DNA from: Aliiruegeria lutimaris
Lineage (GTDB): Bacteria > Pseudomonadota > Alphaproteobacteria > Rhodobacterales > Rhodobacteraceae
Assembly (NCBI RefSeq): GCF_900099935.1
Contig: NZ_FNEK01000005.1
Span: 1 to 64,000, forward strand
DNA length: 64,000 nt
Direction of reading: 5' to 3'
Below the pieces are notes generated by a model. The model searched no databases. It was not told where the DNA came from and saw only the letters and a program-made list of their open reading frames with translations. The position numbers and the translations under genes are program-made. Position 1 is the first letter of the stretch, and every line of letters begins with the position of its first letter. Positions 27,867-35,678 of this stretch are shown here, in pieces.

Positions 27867-27897
27867 AAAGGGTCCAGGTCACATTCCTGGGCCCTTT
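27867..27897. terminator. Intrinsic terminator upstream of truncated flhA
   Basis: Twelve-bp stem AAAGGGTCCAGG / CCTGGGCCCTTT (one G-U pair) with a seven-base loop. Read on the minus strand it ends in six T residues, so it terminates the winged-helix gene that stops at 27924 and isolates flhA-fliR-flhB from any upstream promoter. Confidence 0.85.
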
Positions 27898-27923
27898 ATC
27901 TTTGGGCAGACGCCGGCGGGCCG

Positions 27924-28628
27924 TCACACCATCCGTATCACGTCCTTGTTGATGGCCAGCACATAGCCTTTGCGGGCGATGTTTCGCACCAGCAACTCGC
28001 TGACCATCTGGTTTCCAAGGGAATCCCGTAGCCGCTTGATGCGCGTGGCCCCGGCAGCTTCCTCGCAATCCTCCGGGCGCCGCCCCTGGATCACGGCTTC
28101 CAGTTCGGCCCCGGTCAGGAATTCCTCGTCCATGCGCGCCTCGGCTAGGGCGGCCAGCGTCTCGATGGCGGCTTCGGTCAGCTTGAATTCCATGTTGTTG
28201 ATCAACACCAGCCGTTCCTGACGACTGATGATCAGGTCCGTGACCTGGATTCCCTGCCGTTCGATCTGACCCATGCGGCGGTTGAGAATGACGATCGCCA
28301 CCAGCAGGGAGAGCGCCGCAACCAGTAGTGCAGCGGCAAAAACCAGCAGCACGAAGATGATCTGCCGGTAGCTCTGCAGCACGTCCGAGAAGGAGGTGCC
28401 GCTCGCGGCCAGGATCTCCAGAAGCCGAATCTCGGCCTCTGAGGTCAGGTCGTTATTCTCGACGAAAATCCGTTCGACCCGGGCGTTGAACGCATCCGCG
28501 TCCGGCAGGTTGGCAAAGAGCAGCACGGCGGCTAGCGCAAGAATGCCGACGATGCCGGCAACGCCGAACATGACGGCACGCATGCCGGCGCGGCGCGCCT
28601 CAATAACGGAGGTGGAACTGTCCGGCAC
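27924..28628 (-). CDS. Membrane-anchored winged-helix (OmpR/ToxR-like) regulator
   Basis: 234 residues from GTG 28628, chosen because AGAGGA stands six bases ahead; an ATG at 28661 would lengthen it by 11. Two membrane helices at about 18-39 and 89-115 enclose a roughly 50-residue segment (DADAFNARVERIFVENNDLT...). A cytoplasmic linker then leads to a C-terminal winged-helix domain (148-230: MEFKLTEAAIETLAALAEAR, ATRIKRLRDSLGNQMVSELLVRNIARKGYVL). The last motif is the wing pattern of OmpR-type DNA-binding domains. This looks like a one-component membrane transcription factor with the DNA-binding domain at the C-terminus, the reverse of ToxR. Target and signal unknown. Overlaps the secreted-protein gene upstream by 29 bases. 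Confidence 0.7.
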   Translation of the reverse strand: MPDSSTSVIEARRAGMRAVMFGVAGIVGILALAAVLLFANLPDADAFNARVERIFVENNDLTSEAEIRLLEILAASGTSFSDVLQSYRQIIFVLLVFAAALLVAALSLLVAIVILNRRMGQIERQGIQVTDLIISRQERLVLINNMEFKLTEAAIETLAALAEARMDEEFLTGAELEAVIQGRRPEDCEEAAGATRIKRLRDSLGNQMVSELLVRNIARKGYVLAINKDVIRMV

Positions 28629-28893
28629 TCGCTTTCCTCTCGGCCAGGCCGGATTCGTCAAAGACGCCCAGCACGTTCAGAAGGGTCCAGCCGTCGCGCG
28701 CAATGCGCTGTCTGATCTGCGCCGCGGCGGCGCCGGGATTGCAGGCATCCCCGTCGATGCGGATGGTGCCGTAATGCAGCCGCAAGGGGTTGTCTTGCTT
28801 TGCCTTGTAGTCGGCGTAGCAAGCCGCCTGGGCGGGCAGGGCAAGCAGCATGAGAACGGCGGTGCAGGCCGATATCCGGGTTCTGGTCATCAT
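28600..28893 (-). CDS. Small secreted protein of unknown function
   Basis: 97 residues with a clear signal peptide (ISACTAVLMLLALPAQAACY). The mature part has two cysteines (ACYADY and GDACNPG), which could form a disulfide, and an RQRIARDGWTLLNVLGVFDE motif. I do not recognise a family. Its end overlaps the start of the membrane winged-helix gene by 29 bases, so the two are translationally coupled. A role as the periplasmic signal partner of that regulator is possible but unproved. Confidence 0.65.
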   Translation of the reverse strand: MMTRTRISACTAVLMLLALPAQAACYADYKAKQDNPLRLHYGTIRIDGDACNPGAAAAQIRQRIARDGWTLLNVLGVFDESGLAERKASAGQFHLRY

Positions 28894-28926
28894 GCGGTCA
28901 CAGTGGGCAAAATCCCCGCAAAGTTC

Positions 28927-28978
28927 AATAACGACAGGCCTCTAAGCGCTCGTTATTCGATAACACCCCGCCGTTATT
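28927..28978. promoter_or_regulatory. Triplicated CGTTATT with a Zur-like palindrome
   Basis: AATAACG at 28927-28933, CGTTATT at 28951-28957 and again at 28972-28978 lie in the 177-bp divergent promoter region between the 97-residue and 155-residue secreted-protein genes. The central copy forms GTTAT-TCG-ATAAC (28952-28964), a perfect palindrome that fits the GTTAT-N3-ATAAC core of known Zur boxes. Zinc control here is inference. Confidence 0.45.
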
Positions 28979-29070
28979 GCGTGATTTCGGCGCTCGGGGC
29001 GAGGGTGTTTGCAGCAAGACCGGGGCGAGCAGCGTCGCTGGTCAAGGCGACGAATGACAGGAGACAGAAA

Positions 29071-29538
29071 ATGCGCAAGACACTGACCGCCGTGACCCTT
29101 TCCATGGCCCTCGCAGCCACGAGCTTCGTTCCCGGACAGGCCGTGGCGGGGGACCGCGAAGACCTCGCCGCCGTTCTGTTCGGGGCGAGCCTTCTGGCCA
29201 TCGTGGCGGCTGCCGCGTTGAATGACGACGATGGGAAGGACCGCAAGGCCCGCGCCCCGGTTGTCCAATACCAACGCGCGCCGGTCGTGACCGTGCAACC
29301 GCCCCAGCGGGTCGAGGTGAAGCGGAACAACACCCTTCCCAGCCAATGTTCCCGGCAGTTCAACACCAATAGCGGCCAGCGCAGCTACATGATGAAGGAT
29401 TGCCTGGAAAGGAACGGTGTGCGCGTGTCCAGCCTTCCGGGGCGTTGCGAACGTTCCATCGACATGCCGGGCCGCGGACCGGACCGGACCGGATGGTTCC
29501 AGGGCTGTCTGAACAGCGAAGGCTATCGGATCCGTTGA
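29071..29538 (+). CDS. Secreted protein of unknown function
   Basis: 155 residues from ATG 29071 with CAGGAGA upstream. A signal peptide is followed by a hydrophobic stretch (DLAAVLFGASLLAIVAAAAL), a Pro/Val/Gln/Arg linker (APVVQYQRAPVVTVQPPQRV) and a C-terminal domain with four cysteines (SQCSRQF, KDCLERN, GRCERS, QGCLNSEGYRIR). The even cysteine number suggests two disulfides in the periplasm. Similar small proteins occur in Rhodobacteraceae without a known role. The Zur-like palindrome is about 110 bases upstream. Confidence 0.75.
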   Translation: MRKTLTAVTLSMALAATSFVPGQAVAGDREDLAAVLFGASLLAIVAAAALNDDDGKDRKARAPVVQYQRAPVVTVQPPQRVEVKRNNTLPSQCSRQFNTNSGQRSYMMKDCLERNGVRVSSLPGRCERSIDMPGRGPDRTGWFQGCLNSEGYRIR

Positions 29539-29675
29539 GACCGCGAATACAGGCACGATAATCGCGGGAGCAGCAGGCAGGGGGAAACCTTGCCAGGGCG
29601 GCGGGGATCTCCTCGCCGCCTTCTCCGTATTTGAGGCGGTTCGGTGGAAAGCCGGCCGGGGCTCGCGTAGAAGCA

Positions 29676-30908
29676 ATGCATCGGAATAAAAGCAAGAGGC
29701 TGGGCCTTGCGGTGAACGAACAAGTGGATGCGTTGATAATCGGGGCCGGTCCGGCGGGGCTGATGGCGGCCGAGGTGTTGGCGGATGCCGGCCACTCCGT
29801 GATCGTGGCCGATGCCAAGCCCTCGGCGGGGCGCAAGTTGTTGATGGCGGGCAAGTCCGGGCTGAACCTGACCAAGGATGAGCCTGCCGAGCGATTCCTC
29901 GAAGCTTACGCCGAGGCGGCGGAGTGGTTGGCGCCGATGCTCGCGGAGTTCGGCCCGCAAGATGTGAAGGATTGGGCGGAACAACTCGGCAGCGAGGTTT
30001 TTACCGGATCGGCGGGCCGTGTCTTCCCGAGGGAAATGAAGGCGTCTCCGCTGCTGCGATCCTGGCTGAAACGGCTGGGAGAGAAGGGCGTAGAGCTTCG
30101 CGTGCGCTGGCGGTGGACCGGCTGGGAGGGAGACGCCTGCTGCTTTGACACGCCCGATGGGGCGAAAACGGTCGACGCTGCAGCGACGGTTCTCGCCCTG
30201 GGCGGGGCGAGCTGGGCACGGTTGGGCTCCGACGGTGCCTGGGCCGGGAGGTTGCGGGGGGCAGGGATCGGGCTCGATGTCTTTGCCCCGTCAAATGTCG
30301 GGCTTTGCGTCGACTGGTCGCCGCATATGGAACGGTATTTCGGCGCGCCGGTAAAAGGCGTGGCCTTGGTGGTCGGCGAGGCCCGTTATCGCGGCGAATT
30401 CGTAATTTCCCGCCATGGTCTCGAAGGGAGCGGCATCTATGCGGTCAGCCGTCCGGCGCGCGAAGAGCGCCCGATCCTGATCGACCTGCTGCCGGACTGG
30501 AGCGAAGAGAAGGTTCAGGAACGGCTGTCCCGCCCGCGCGGCAAGGCCTCCATCAGCAATCATTTGCGCAAGAGCCTGCATCTCGATGCGGCGAAAGTCG
30601 CGCTGTTGCGGGAATTCGGTGGTCCGCTTCCCGATGGCGTGGCGTTGGCGCAACGGATCAAGGGGTTGCCGCTTGCCCATGACGGGCCGAGACCGATGGA
30701 TGAGGCGATATCGGTGGCCGGTGGCGTGCGCCGAGACGCGCTGGATGACCGGCTGATGCTGAAGCTGCGACCGGGTGTGTTCTGTGCCGGCGAGATGCTG
30801 TCCTGGGAGGCGCCCACGGGCGGCTACCTGCTGACGGCGTGCCTGTCGACCGGGCTATGGGCCGGGCGAGGGGCGGCGGAATGGCTGGAGCGCAGCCATG
30901 ACGCATGA
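29676..30908 (+). CDS. TIGR03862-type FAD-dependent flavoprotein (BaiN/HI0933-like)
   Basis: About 410 residues from ATG 29676; a GTG at 29712 is nearer the FAD motif and equally possible. Dinucleotide-binding ALIIGAGPAGLMAAEVLADA, then the family-specific RKLLMAGKSGLNLT and, at the C-terminus, PGVFCAGEMLSWEAPTGGYLLTACLSTG, which closes the FAD site. Such proteins are predicted oxidoreductases, mostly uncharacterised. The stop overlaps the HNH gene start by 11 bases, indicating co-expression. Confidence 0.85.
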   Translation: MHRNKSKRLGLAVNEQVDALIIGAGPAGLMAAEVLADAGHSVIVADAKPSAGRKLLMAGKSGLNLTKDEPAERFLEAYAEAAEWLAPMLAEFGPQDVKDWAEQLGSEVFTGSAGRVFPREMKASPLLRSWLKRLGEKGVELRVRWRWTGWEGDACCFDTPDGAKTVDAAATVLALGGASWARLGSDGAWAGRLRGAGIGLDVFAPSNVGLCVDWSPHMERYFGAPVKGVALVVGEARYRGEFVISRHGLEGSGIYAVSRPAREERPILIDLLPDWSEEKVQERLSRPRGKASISNHLRKSLHLDAAKVALLREFGGPLPDGVALAQRIKGLPLAHDGPRPMDEAISVAGGVRRDALDDRLMLKLRPGVFCAGEMLSWEAPTGGYLLTACLSTGLWAGRGAAEWLERSHDA

Positions 30909-31203
30909 GGCGGGCGATCCCGTCTGCCCGCTCTGTGGCCGGCCCATCCCGGCGGATGTGCGTCAAAGCCTGCACCACCTCGTGCCGAAACTGCGCGGCG
31001 GAAAGGGCGGGCCGACGGTGCTTCTGCACCAGATCTGCCACAACGAGATCCACGCCACACTCTCCGAGACCGAACTGGCGCGCAGCTACAGCAGCATCGA
31101 GGCTTTGCGGGCGCATCCCCAGATCGAGAAATTCATTCGCTGGATCAGCCGTCGGCCGCCGGAATTCTATGCCAGAACCCCGGGCCCGCGCCGCCGCCGC
31201 TAA
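30898..31203 (+). CDS. Small HNH-endonuclease-fold protein
   Basis: 101 residues. The zinc-ribbon and HNH pieces are DPVCPLCGRPIP (CxxC), then SLHHLVPKLRGGKGG with the catalytic His pair, and LLHQICHNEIHATLSETELA with C/H-N-x3-H. The metal and catalytic residues are all present, so nuclease activity is plausible. Stand-alone HNH proteins of this size are common housekeeping genes of unknown substrate, and nothing nearby suggests a restriction or phage context. Overlaps the flavoprotein gene by 11 bases. Confidence 0.8.
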   Translation: MTHEAGDPVCPLCGRPIPADVRQSLHHLVPKLRGGKGGPTVLLHQICHNEIHATLSETELARSYSSIEALRAHPQIEKFIRWISRRPPEFYARTPGPRRRR

Positions 31204-31205
31204 CG

Positions 31206-31835
31206 TCAGCCGGGAATCATCGCCTTGATCCCCTTGCGAATCTCGGGCGGCGCGGCGCAGACGGCTTCGCTGAGCGCATGTAGCGTCTCGCCAAGCGCCT
31301 CCTTCTCGACGACCCGGTCCACGAGGCCCCATTCATAGGCGGTCGCGGCGTCGATCTTCTGGCTGGCCATCAGGATCATCCGTGCGCGGGCCGGACCGAT
31401 CAACGCGGCGAGGCGGCCCGGATCGGAGGGTTGCGGCAGGAAGCCGAGTTTCATCACGGGATAGAAAAACCTGGCCTGCGGTACGGCTACGCGCAGATCA
31501 CAGGCCAGCGCCATGCCGAAGGCGCCGCCGGCAAGCGTGCCGTTCAGTGCCGCGATGGTCAGGCACGGCATCCCGGCGATGCGCGAGGACACCCGCTCCC
31601 AGATGCCGTCCGTTGCCAGCCCGGCGCGCGCTTCCTCAAGGTCGGCCCCGGCGGAGAACACCTTGCCCTCGCCGGTCAGAACCAGCGCGGCAACGCCGGC
31701 CTGCTCGGCCTCGGCAGTGGCGGTCTCTACGGCGCGCAGCATGTCGCGGGTGAGCGAATTGGCCTTGTCGGGGCGGTTGATCCGCAGGGTCCAGACCTGA
31801 GCCTCGCCCTGCGACTCGCGGATAACGTCGATCAT
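31206..31835 (-). CDS. Enoyl-CoA hydratase/isomerase family protein
   Basis: 209 residues from ATG 31835. Crotonase fold: VFSAGADLEEA for the first oxyanion-hole strand, TIAALNGTLAGGAFGMALAC for the second, and DLRVAVPQARFFYPVMKLGF. The usual catalytic Glu after GG (GGGxE) reads GGAFGM here, so one acid is absent and hydratase chemistry is uncertain. At about 209 residues it is shorter than the usual 255-265. The start overlaps the SDR gene stop by four bases, so the pair act together. Confidence 0.85.
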   Translation of the reverse strand: MIDVIRESQGEAQVWTLRINRPDKANSLTRDMLRAVETATAEAEQAGVAALVLTGEGKVFSAGADLEEARAGLATDGIWERVSSRIAGMPCLTIAALNGTLAGGAFGMALACDLRVAVPQARFFYPVMKLGFLPQPSDPGRLAALIGPARARMILMASQKIDAATAYEWGLVDRVVEKEALGETLHALSEAVCAAPPEIRKGIKAMIPG

Positions 31836-32587
31836 TCGATGACTCCCACGCGGCGACGGATCGATTCGTCGCGCAGCGAAATCTCCTGTCCGATGAACTC
31901 GTCGGCATCGACGCCGCACATCCACAGTAGTGCCTCGGCCGGCCATTCGGGCGGAATGTGATCGCTCCACTCCAGCTTGCTCACCGGGTTGATTCCGCTG
32001 GACTTTATCACGCGCTGCATCTCGGTGGCCACGGTGCCAGGGCTCAGCCCCATCGCGCGGATGCCCGCCTGGGCGTATTCCTTGTCGAGCGAGCGGGTCA
32101 GCATCGCCGCGCCCGCCTTGGAGGCGCAATAGCTGCTCCAGGCCTCGACCGGCCCGTGCGCGGCACCGGAACTGATCGTGATCACGGTGCCGCCGCCTTG
32201 CGATAGCATGACGGGCAAGACTGCCCGCATACCGTGAAAGACGCCCTTCAGGTTCACGTCGATCGCCTGGCCCCAGCTTTCCGGATCCGCCTCTGCCAAA
32301 TGAATGATCGGATCGATCACGCCGGCATTGTTGATCAGCACGTCCAGGCGGCCGAATGTGCTTGCAGTGGCCTGTACTGCCGCTTCAACCTCCCAGTAGC
32401 GACTTATCTCGCAGGGAATTGCCAGCGCCGCCTCTCCGATTTCGCCCGCCAGCGTGGCCAGTTCGTCCCGGCTGCGCGACACCAACGCCACTTTCGCGCC
32501 GGCGCGGGCGAAAACCCGGGCGGCGGCCGCTCCTATGCCCCGGCTCGCGCCGGTTATCAGCACCACCTTGCCGGTCATGTCGGTCAT
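31832..32587 (-). CDS. Short-chain dehydrogenase/reductase
   Basis: 251 residues from ATG 32587 (GAGGGAAA ahead). Rossmann motif VVLITGASRGIGAAAARVFA, NNAG (LDVLINNAGVIDP), and the catalytic Ser-Tyr-Lys as ITISSGAAHG then YCASKAG. An NAD(P)-dependent alcohol/ketone oxidoreductase; the substrate is unknown. Translationally coupled (ATGA) to the crotonase-family gene downstream. A longer frame reaching 32806 runs into the divergent promoter region and is rejected. Confidence 0.9.
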   Translation of the reverse strand: MTDMTGKVVLITGASRGIGAAAARVFARAGAKVALVSRSRDELATLAGEIGEAALAIPCEISRYWEVEAAVQATASTFGRLDVLINNAGVIDPIIHLAEADPESWGQAIDVNLKGVFHGMRAVLPVMLSQGGGTVITISSGAAHGPVEAWSSYCASKAGAAMLTRSLDKEYAQAGIRAMGLSPGTVATEMQRVIKSSGINPVSKLEWSDHIPPEWPAEALLWMCGVDADEFIGQEISLRDESIRRRVGVIE

Positions 32588-32732
32588 GTTTTCCCTCACC
32601 AAATTGCTCGCGCTTCCGTTACCCATGCCAATTTTATCATTACAAAGAAAGAGCTTTCGGCCTATTCCCTTGACCGTGTTCGCCCTCTGTCCGACACTTG
32701 AGCAGGGTTTTCCAAAGGAAGGGTGTTTCATT

Positions 32733-34247
32733 ATGAAACCGTGGATTCTCGGCGGTGTATCGGCCGCAGCATTGATTACGATTCCTTGTGTGGGATGGAG
32801 CCTCACCGCGCAGCAGGCCTGGCAGAGCTGGCAGGACGCTGCACAAAGCTACGGTCAGGAACTCACCAATGACGGCGAGGAGATGATGGGCGGCACGCTC
32901 ACCGTCCGCGGTGTCGCCATGTCTACCGACATGGAAGGCACCAGCATCTCCATGGGGGTGGAGGAACTCGTTTTCGCCGAGCAAGGCGACGGATCGGTCA
33001 TGGTCACCATGTCCGAGACCATCCCGGTCACCGCGAGCGGCATCGATCCAGACACGGGCGAGGAAATCGACGTTTCGGTCGTGATCGAGCAGTCTGGACT
33101 TGCGATGACGGCCTCCGACGCCGACGGCGCCACCGCTTTTTCCTATGACGCACCCTCGTTGATGGTGAAAATCGCCGACATGAAGATCGACGATGCGGCT
33201 TTCCCGATGGTTCTGGAAGTGGCGCTCACGGACACGTCCGGTGCCTATTCCGTCGGATCCGGCGCGGGAACGCCCGTCGAATCCGCGTTCGAGGCTGCCG
33301 GCGTCGGCATCAACGTGGATGTCGCCGATCCGGAAGGCTCTGGAAAGATGGTTTTCACGGCGAGTGTCGATGGGTTGACCACGAGTTCCTTTGCTACGGG
33401 CTTCGCGGATATGGACCCCGATGACATGGCCAGAATGCTCAACGAGGGCTTCGCGGTAGAGGGTGGCGGCAAATACGGTCCGGTCAGCTTCGACATGGCC
33501 TTCGAGGAAGATGGCAGCAGCATGCTGGCGACGGGCTCGCTCACGGGCGGTGGTGTCGGCATCACCATGAATGCCGACGGTATCAGCTACGAAATCGGCT
33601 ACGAGGGTCTGGATCTGAAACTGTCCGGCTCCGAGATTCCGCTGCCGCAAGTGACGGCCAAGGCCGATGTTCTGTCGACCTCCTTTGCCTTCCCGCTGTT
33701 GGTCAGCGATGCCGTGTCGCCTTTCGCGTTCCGCACGGCCATCGAAGGCCTGCAGGTGGGCGAGGAGATCTGGTCGATGATCGATCCGGCCGCGGTCCTG
33801 CCGCGCGATCCGGCCAGCCTTATCCTTGAAGTGGCCGGAACCGGCCGTTGGATGATGGATATCTTCGACGAAGAGGCCATGATGGCGCTCGACGACGCGC
33901 AGGCGCCCGGCGAAGTCGAGACGGTGGAAGTGAAGGAGCTGAAGCTGGCCATCGGCGGTGCCGAGTTGACCGGCAACGGCGCCTTCAAGCTCGACAACAC
34001 GGACCTTCAGACCTTTGACGGCGTGCCGCGTCCCGAAGGCACGGCGAACCTGCGCCTGCTCGGTGGCAACGGCCTGCTCGACAAGCTGACCCAGATGGGG
34101 CTCGTGCCGCAGGATCAGGTGATGATGGTCCGGATGATGTCGGGCATGCTGGCCAAGCCCGGTTCGGAGCCAGATGAACTCCTCTCCGAGATCACGATCG
34201 ACGCAAACGGGCAGGTCCTGATCAACGGCGCGCCGTTGCCTTTCTGA
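32733..34247 (+). CDS. DUF2125 periplasmic protein
   Basis: 504 residues from ATG 32733 (AAGGAAGGG upstream), with a signal peptide (MKPWILGGVSAAALITIPCV). The DUF2125 start is QAWQSWQDAAQSYGQELTND. The remainder is acidic, beta-rich and repetitive in character (many Asp/Gly/Ser-rich strands), as in the long Rhodobacterales members. Function is unknown; the family is exported. Monocistronic: a divergent SDR gene lies upstream and an intrinsic terminator directly downstream. Confidence 0.8.
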   Translation: MKPWILGGVSAAALITIPCVGWSLTAQQAWQSWQDAAQSYGQELTNDGEEMMGGTLTVRGVAMSTDMEGTSISMGVEELVFAEQGDGSVMVTMSETIPVTASGIDPDTGEEIDVSVVIEQSGLAMTASDADGATAFSYDAPSLMVKIADMKIDDAAFPMVLEVALTDTSGAYSVGSGAGTPVESAFEAAGVGINVDVADPEGSGKMVFTASVDGLTTSSFATGFADMDPDDMARMLNEGFAVEGGGKYGPVSFDMAFEEDGSSMLATGSLTGGGVGITMNADGISYEIGYEGLDLKLSGSEIPLPQVTAKADVLSTSFAFPLLVSDAVSPFAFRTAIEGLQVGEEIWSMIDPAAVLPRDPASLILEVAGTGRWMMDIFDEEAMMALDDAQAPGEVETVEVKELKLAIGGAELTGNGAFKLDNTDLQTFDGVPRPEGTANLRLLGGNGLLDKLTQMGLVPQDQVMMVRMMSGMLAKPGSEPDELLSEITIDANGQVLINGAPLPF

Positions 34248-34265
34248 GCGTGTTTCAACTAATCG

Positions 34266-34296
34266 AAAACGGTCGGCCTGAATGGCCGGCCGTTTT
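34266..34296 (+). terminator. Intrinsic terminator after the DUF2125 gene
   Basis: Thirteen-bp stem AAAACGGTCGGCC / GGCCGGCCGTTTT (one G-U pair) with a five-base loop, ending in TTTT, 18 bases after the stop codon. Confidence 0.85.
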
Positions 34297-34334
34297 CCCT
34301 TCGTGATGGTTGACCGGGCATGACGCGCCCTGCA

Positions 34335-34357
34335 TAAGGGTTACGAGATAACATTTC
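34335..34357. promoter_or_regulatory. Zur box upstream of the zrg-like operon
   Basis: The 23 bases end in GATAACATTTC and centre on GTTACGAGATAAC. Against the known 23-base enterobacterial/alphaproteobacterial Zur consensus (core GTTATANTATAAC flanked by GAAAT and ATTTC) I count 16 matches out of 22 fixed positions, with a nearly perfect right half. It lies 15 bases before the ATG of the DUF2796 gene. Zur binding would repress the operon when zinc is plentiful. Confidence 0.7.
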
Positions 34358-34371
34358 ATTTTGAGGCGCCG

Positions 34372-34953
34372 ATGAAAGTTACCGTTCTTACCGCTTTCGC
34401 TCTCTCGGCGGCCGGGGCTGCGCTCGCCCAGGACATGCACCAGCATGACGCCCATGTGCATGGCAGGGGCGCGCTGGATATCGCGGTCGAAGGCGAAAAT
34501 ATCCTCATGGAATTACGTGCGCCCGGCGCCGATATCGTGGGATTCGAGTATCCGGCGCGGGAAATCGAGGAAAAGGCCGCCGTTGCGGTGGCGTTGAACC
34601 TTCTTTCCAACCCCGAGGACCTGTTCGTTCTGGACGCGGCGGCCGGATGCGGTTTCGTTGCCGCGGAAGCGGAATTGCACGGTAAAAAGACTCAGGACGA
34701 TGCCCAGGAAAGGGACGACGACGATAAGACCGAGCTTGCCGACTCGGCCGAAGCAGGCGGGCATTCGGAATTTCACGCCGAATTCGTGCTGAGTTGCGAT
34801 CACATTGAACGGCTGAAAACCATCTCCCTGAATTACTTCAAGGCCTTCGAGCGTGCGGAGGCGCTTGAGGTTCAAGCGATCTCGGACAAGGGTAGTTTCA
34901 GTGCCGAACTGACACGAGACGCACCGGTGCTGAAGCTGGAAGGGCGGATCTGA
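34372..34953 (+). CDS. DUF2796 (ZrgA-like) periplasmic zinc-binding protein
   Basis: 193 residues. A signal peptide ending ALAQ is followed by the metal-ligand-rich N-terminus DMHQHDAHVHGRGALDIAVE, the hallmark of DUF2796/ZrgA, then EGENILMELRAPGADIVGFE. A charged linker (about 103-130) is rich in Asp, Lys and His, and the second half FVLSCDHIERLKTISLNYFK completes the family. ZrgA takes part in zinc acquisition in Vibrio cholerae. The Zur box 15 bases upstream and the co-directional ABC genes support a zinc role here. Start fixed by GAGG eight bases upstream. Confidence 0.85.
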   Translation: MKVTVLTAFALSAAGAALAQDMHQHDAHVHGRGALDIAVEGENILMELRAPGADIVGFEYPAREIEEKAAVAVALNLLSNPEDLFVLDAAAGCGFVAAEAELHGKKTQDDAQERDDDDKTELADSAEAGGHSEFHAEFVLSCDHIERLKTISLNYFKAFERAEALEVQAISDKGSFSAELTRDAPVLKLEGRI

Positions 34954-34961
34954 TTTCGGAT

Positions 34962-35678
34962 ATGGCAGCGAGCGAAACGGAGGCAACAAACGCCATCTTG
35001 ATGTCGGGCGTGAAATTCGCCTGGAGCGGCGCGCCGCGTTTCGGGATGTCGATTGCCGAACTGGCCGTGCCCGCGGGTCAGACCGTTTTCCTGCTGGGCG
35101 AGAGCGGCTCCGGGAAATCGACTCTTCTCAGCCTCATCTGCGGGATCAACCAGCCTGAGGAAGGCCGTATCGAGATCGCAGGACAGGACATCGTGCCCAT
35201 GAAAGGCGCCGCGCGAGACCGGTTTCGCGCCGAGCAGATCGGCGTGATCTTCCAGATGTTCAACCTGCTGCCTTATACGACGGCGCTCGACAACATCCTG
35301 TTGCCCCTGCGCTTTGCCCCGGAACGGCGGCGGCGTTGCCCCGACGGGCGCGGCGAGGCACTGCGTCTGGCCAAGGCGCTAGGGCTGCCGGCGGCGCTGG
35401 TCGAACGCACACAGGCGGCCGCGCTCAGCACTGGTCAGCAGCAACGCGTCGCGGTGGCCCGTGCGCTGATCGGACAGCCACAGTTGATCATTGCTGACGA
35501 ACCAACCTCGGCGCTCGACGCCAATGCTCAGGCGGCTTTCCTCGACCTGCTCTTTGAACAGGTGCAGCAGATGGGCGCGACGCTGCTTCTGGTCAGCCAC
35601 GATATTCGCCTGGCAGAGCGTTTCGACCGGCGCCTCGACATTCTCGACATTGCCGACGTGCGGAGGGAAGCCACATGA
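34962..35678 (+). CDS. ABC transporter ATP-binding protein (zrg-like operon)
   Basis: 238 residues. Walker A LLGESGSGKSTLLSLICG, Q-loop FQMFNLLPYTTALDN, signature LSTGQQQRVAVARAL (LSxGQ), Walker B LIIADEPTSALDA and H-loop LLLVSHD are all present. It is of the LolD/MacB class, which pairs with FtsX-type permeases rather than with importers. It begins nine bases after the DUF2796 stop and overlaps the permease start by four bases. Probably powers an envelope process linked to zinc, not a classical znuABC import. Confidence 0.92.
   Translation: MAASETEATNAILMSGVKFAWSGAPRFGMSIAELAVPAGQTVFLLGESGSGKSTLLSLICGINQPEEGRIEIAGQDIVPMKGAARDRFRAEQIGVIFQMFNLLPYTTALDNILLPLRFAPERRRRCPDGRGEALRLAKALGLPAALVERTQAAALSTGQQQRVAVARALIGQPQLIIADEPTSALDANAQAAFLDLLFEQVQQMGATLLLVSHDIRLAERFDRRLDILDIADVRREAT

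Noticed and set aside
28396-29070. Long N-terminal extension of the 155-residue secreted protein
   Set aside because: The extension is antisense to the winged-helix gene and crosses a promoter region; the signal peptide and ribosome site place the start at 29071.
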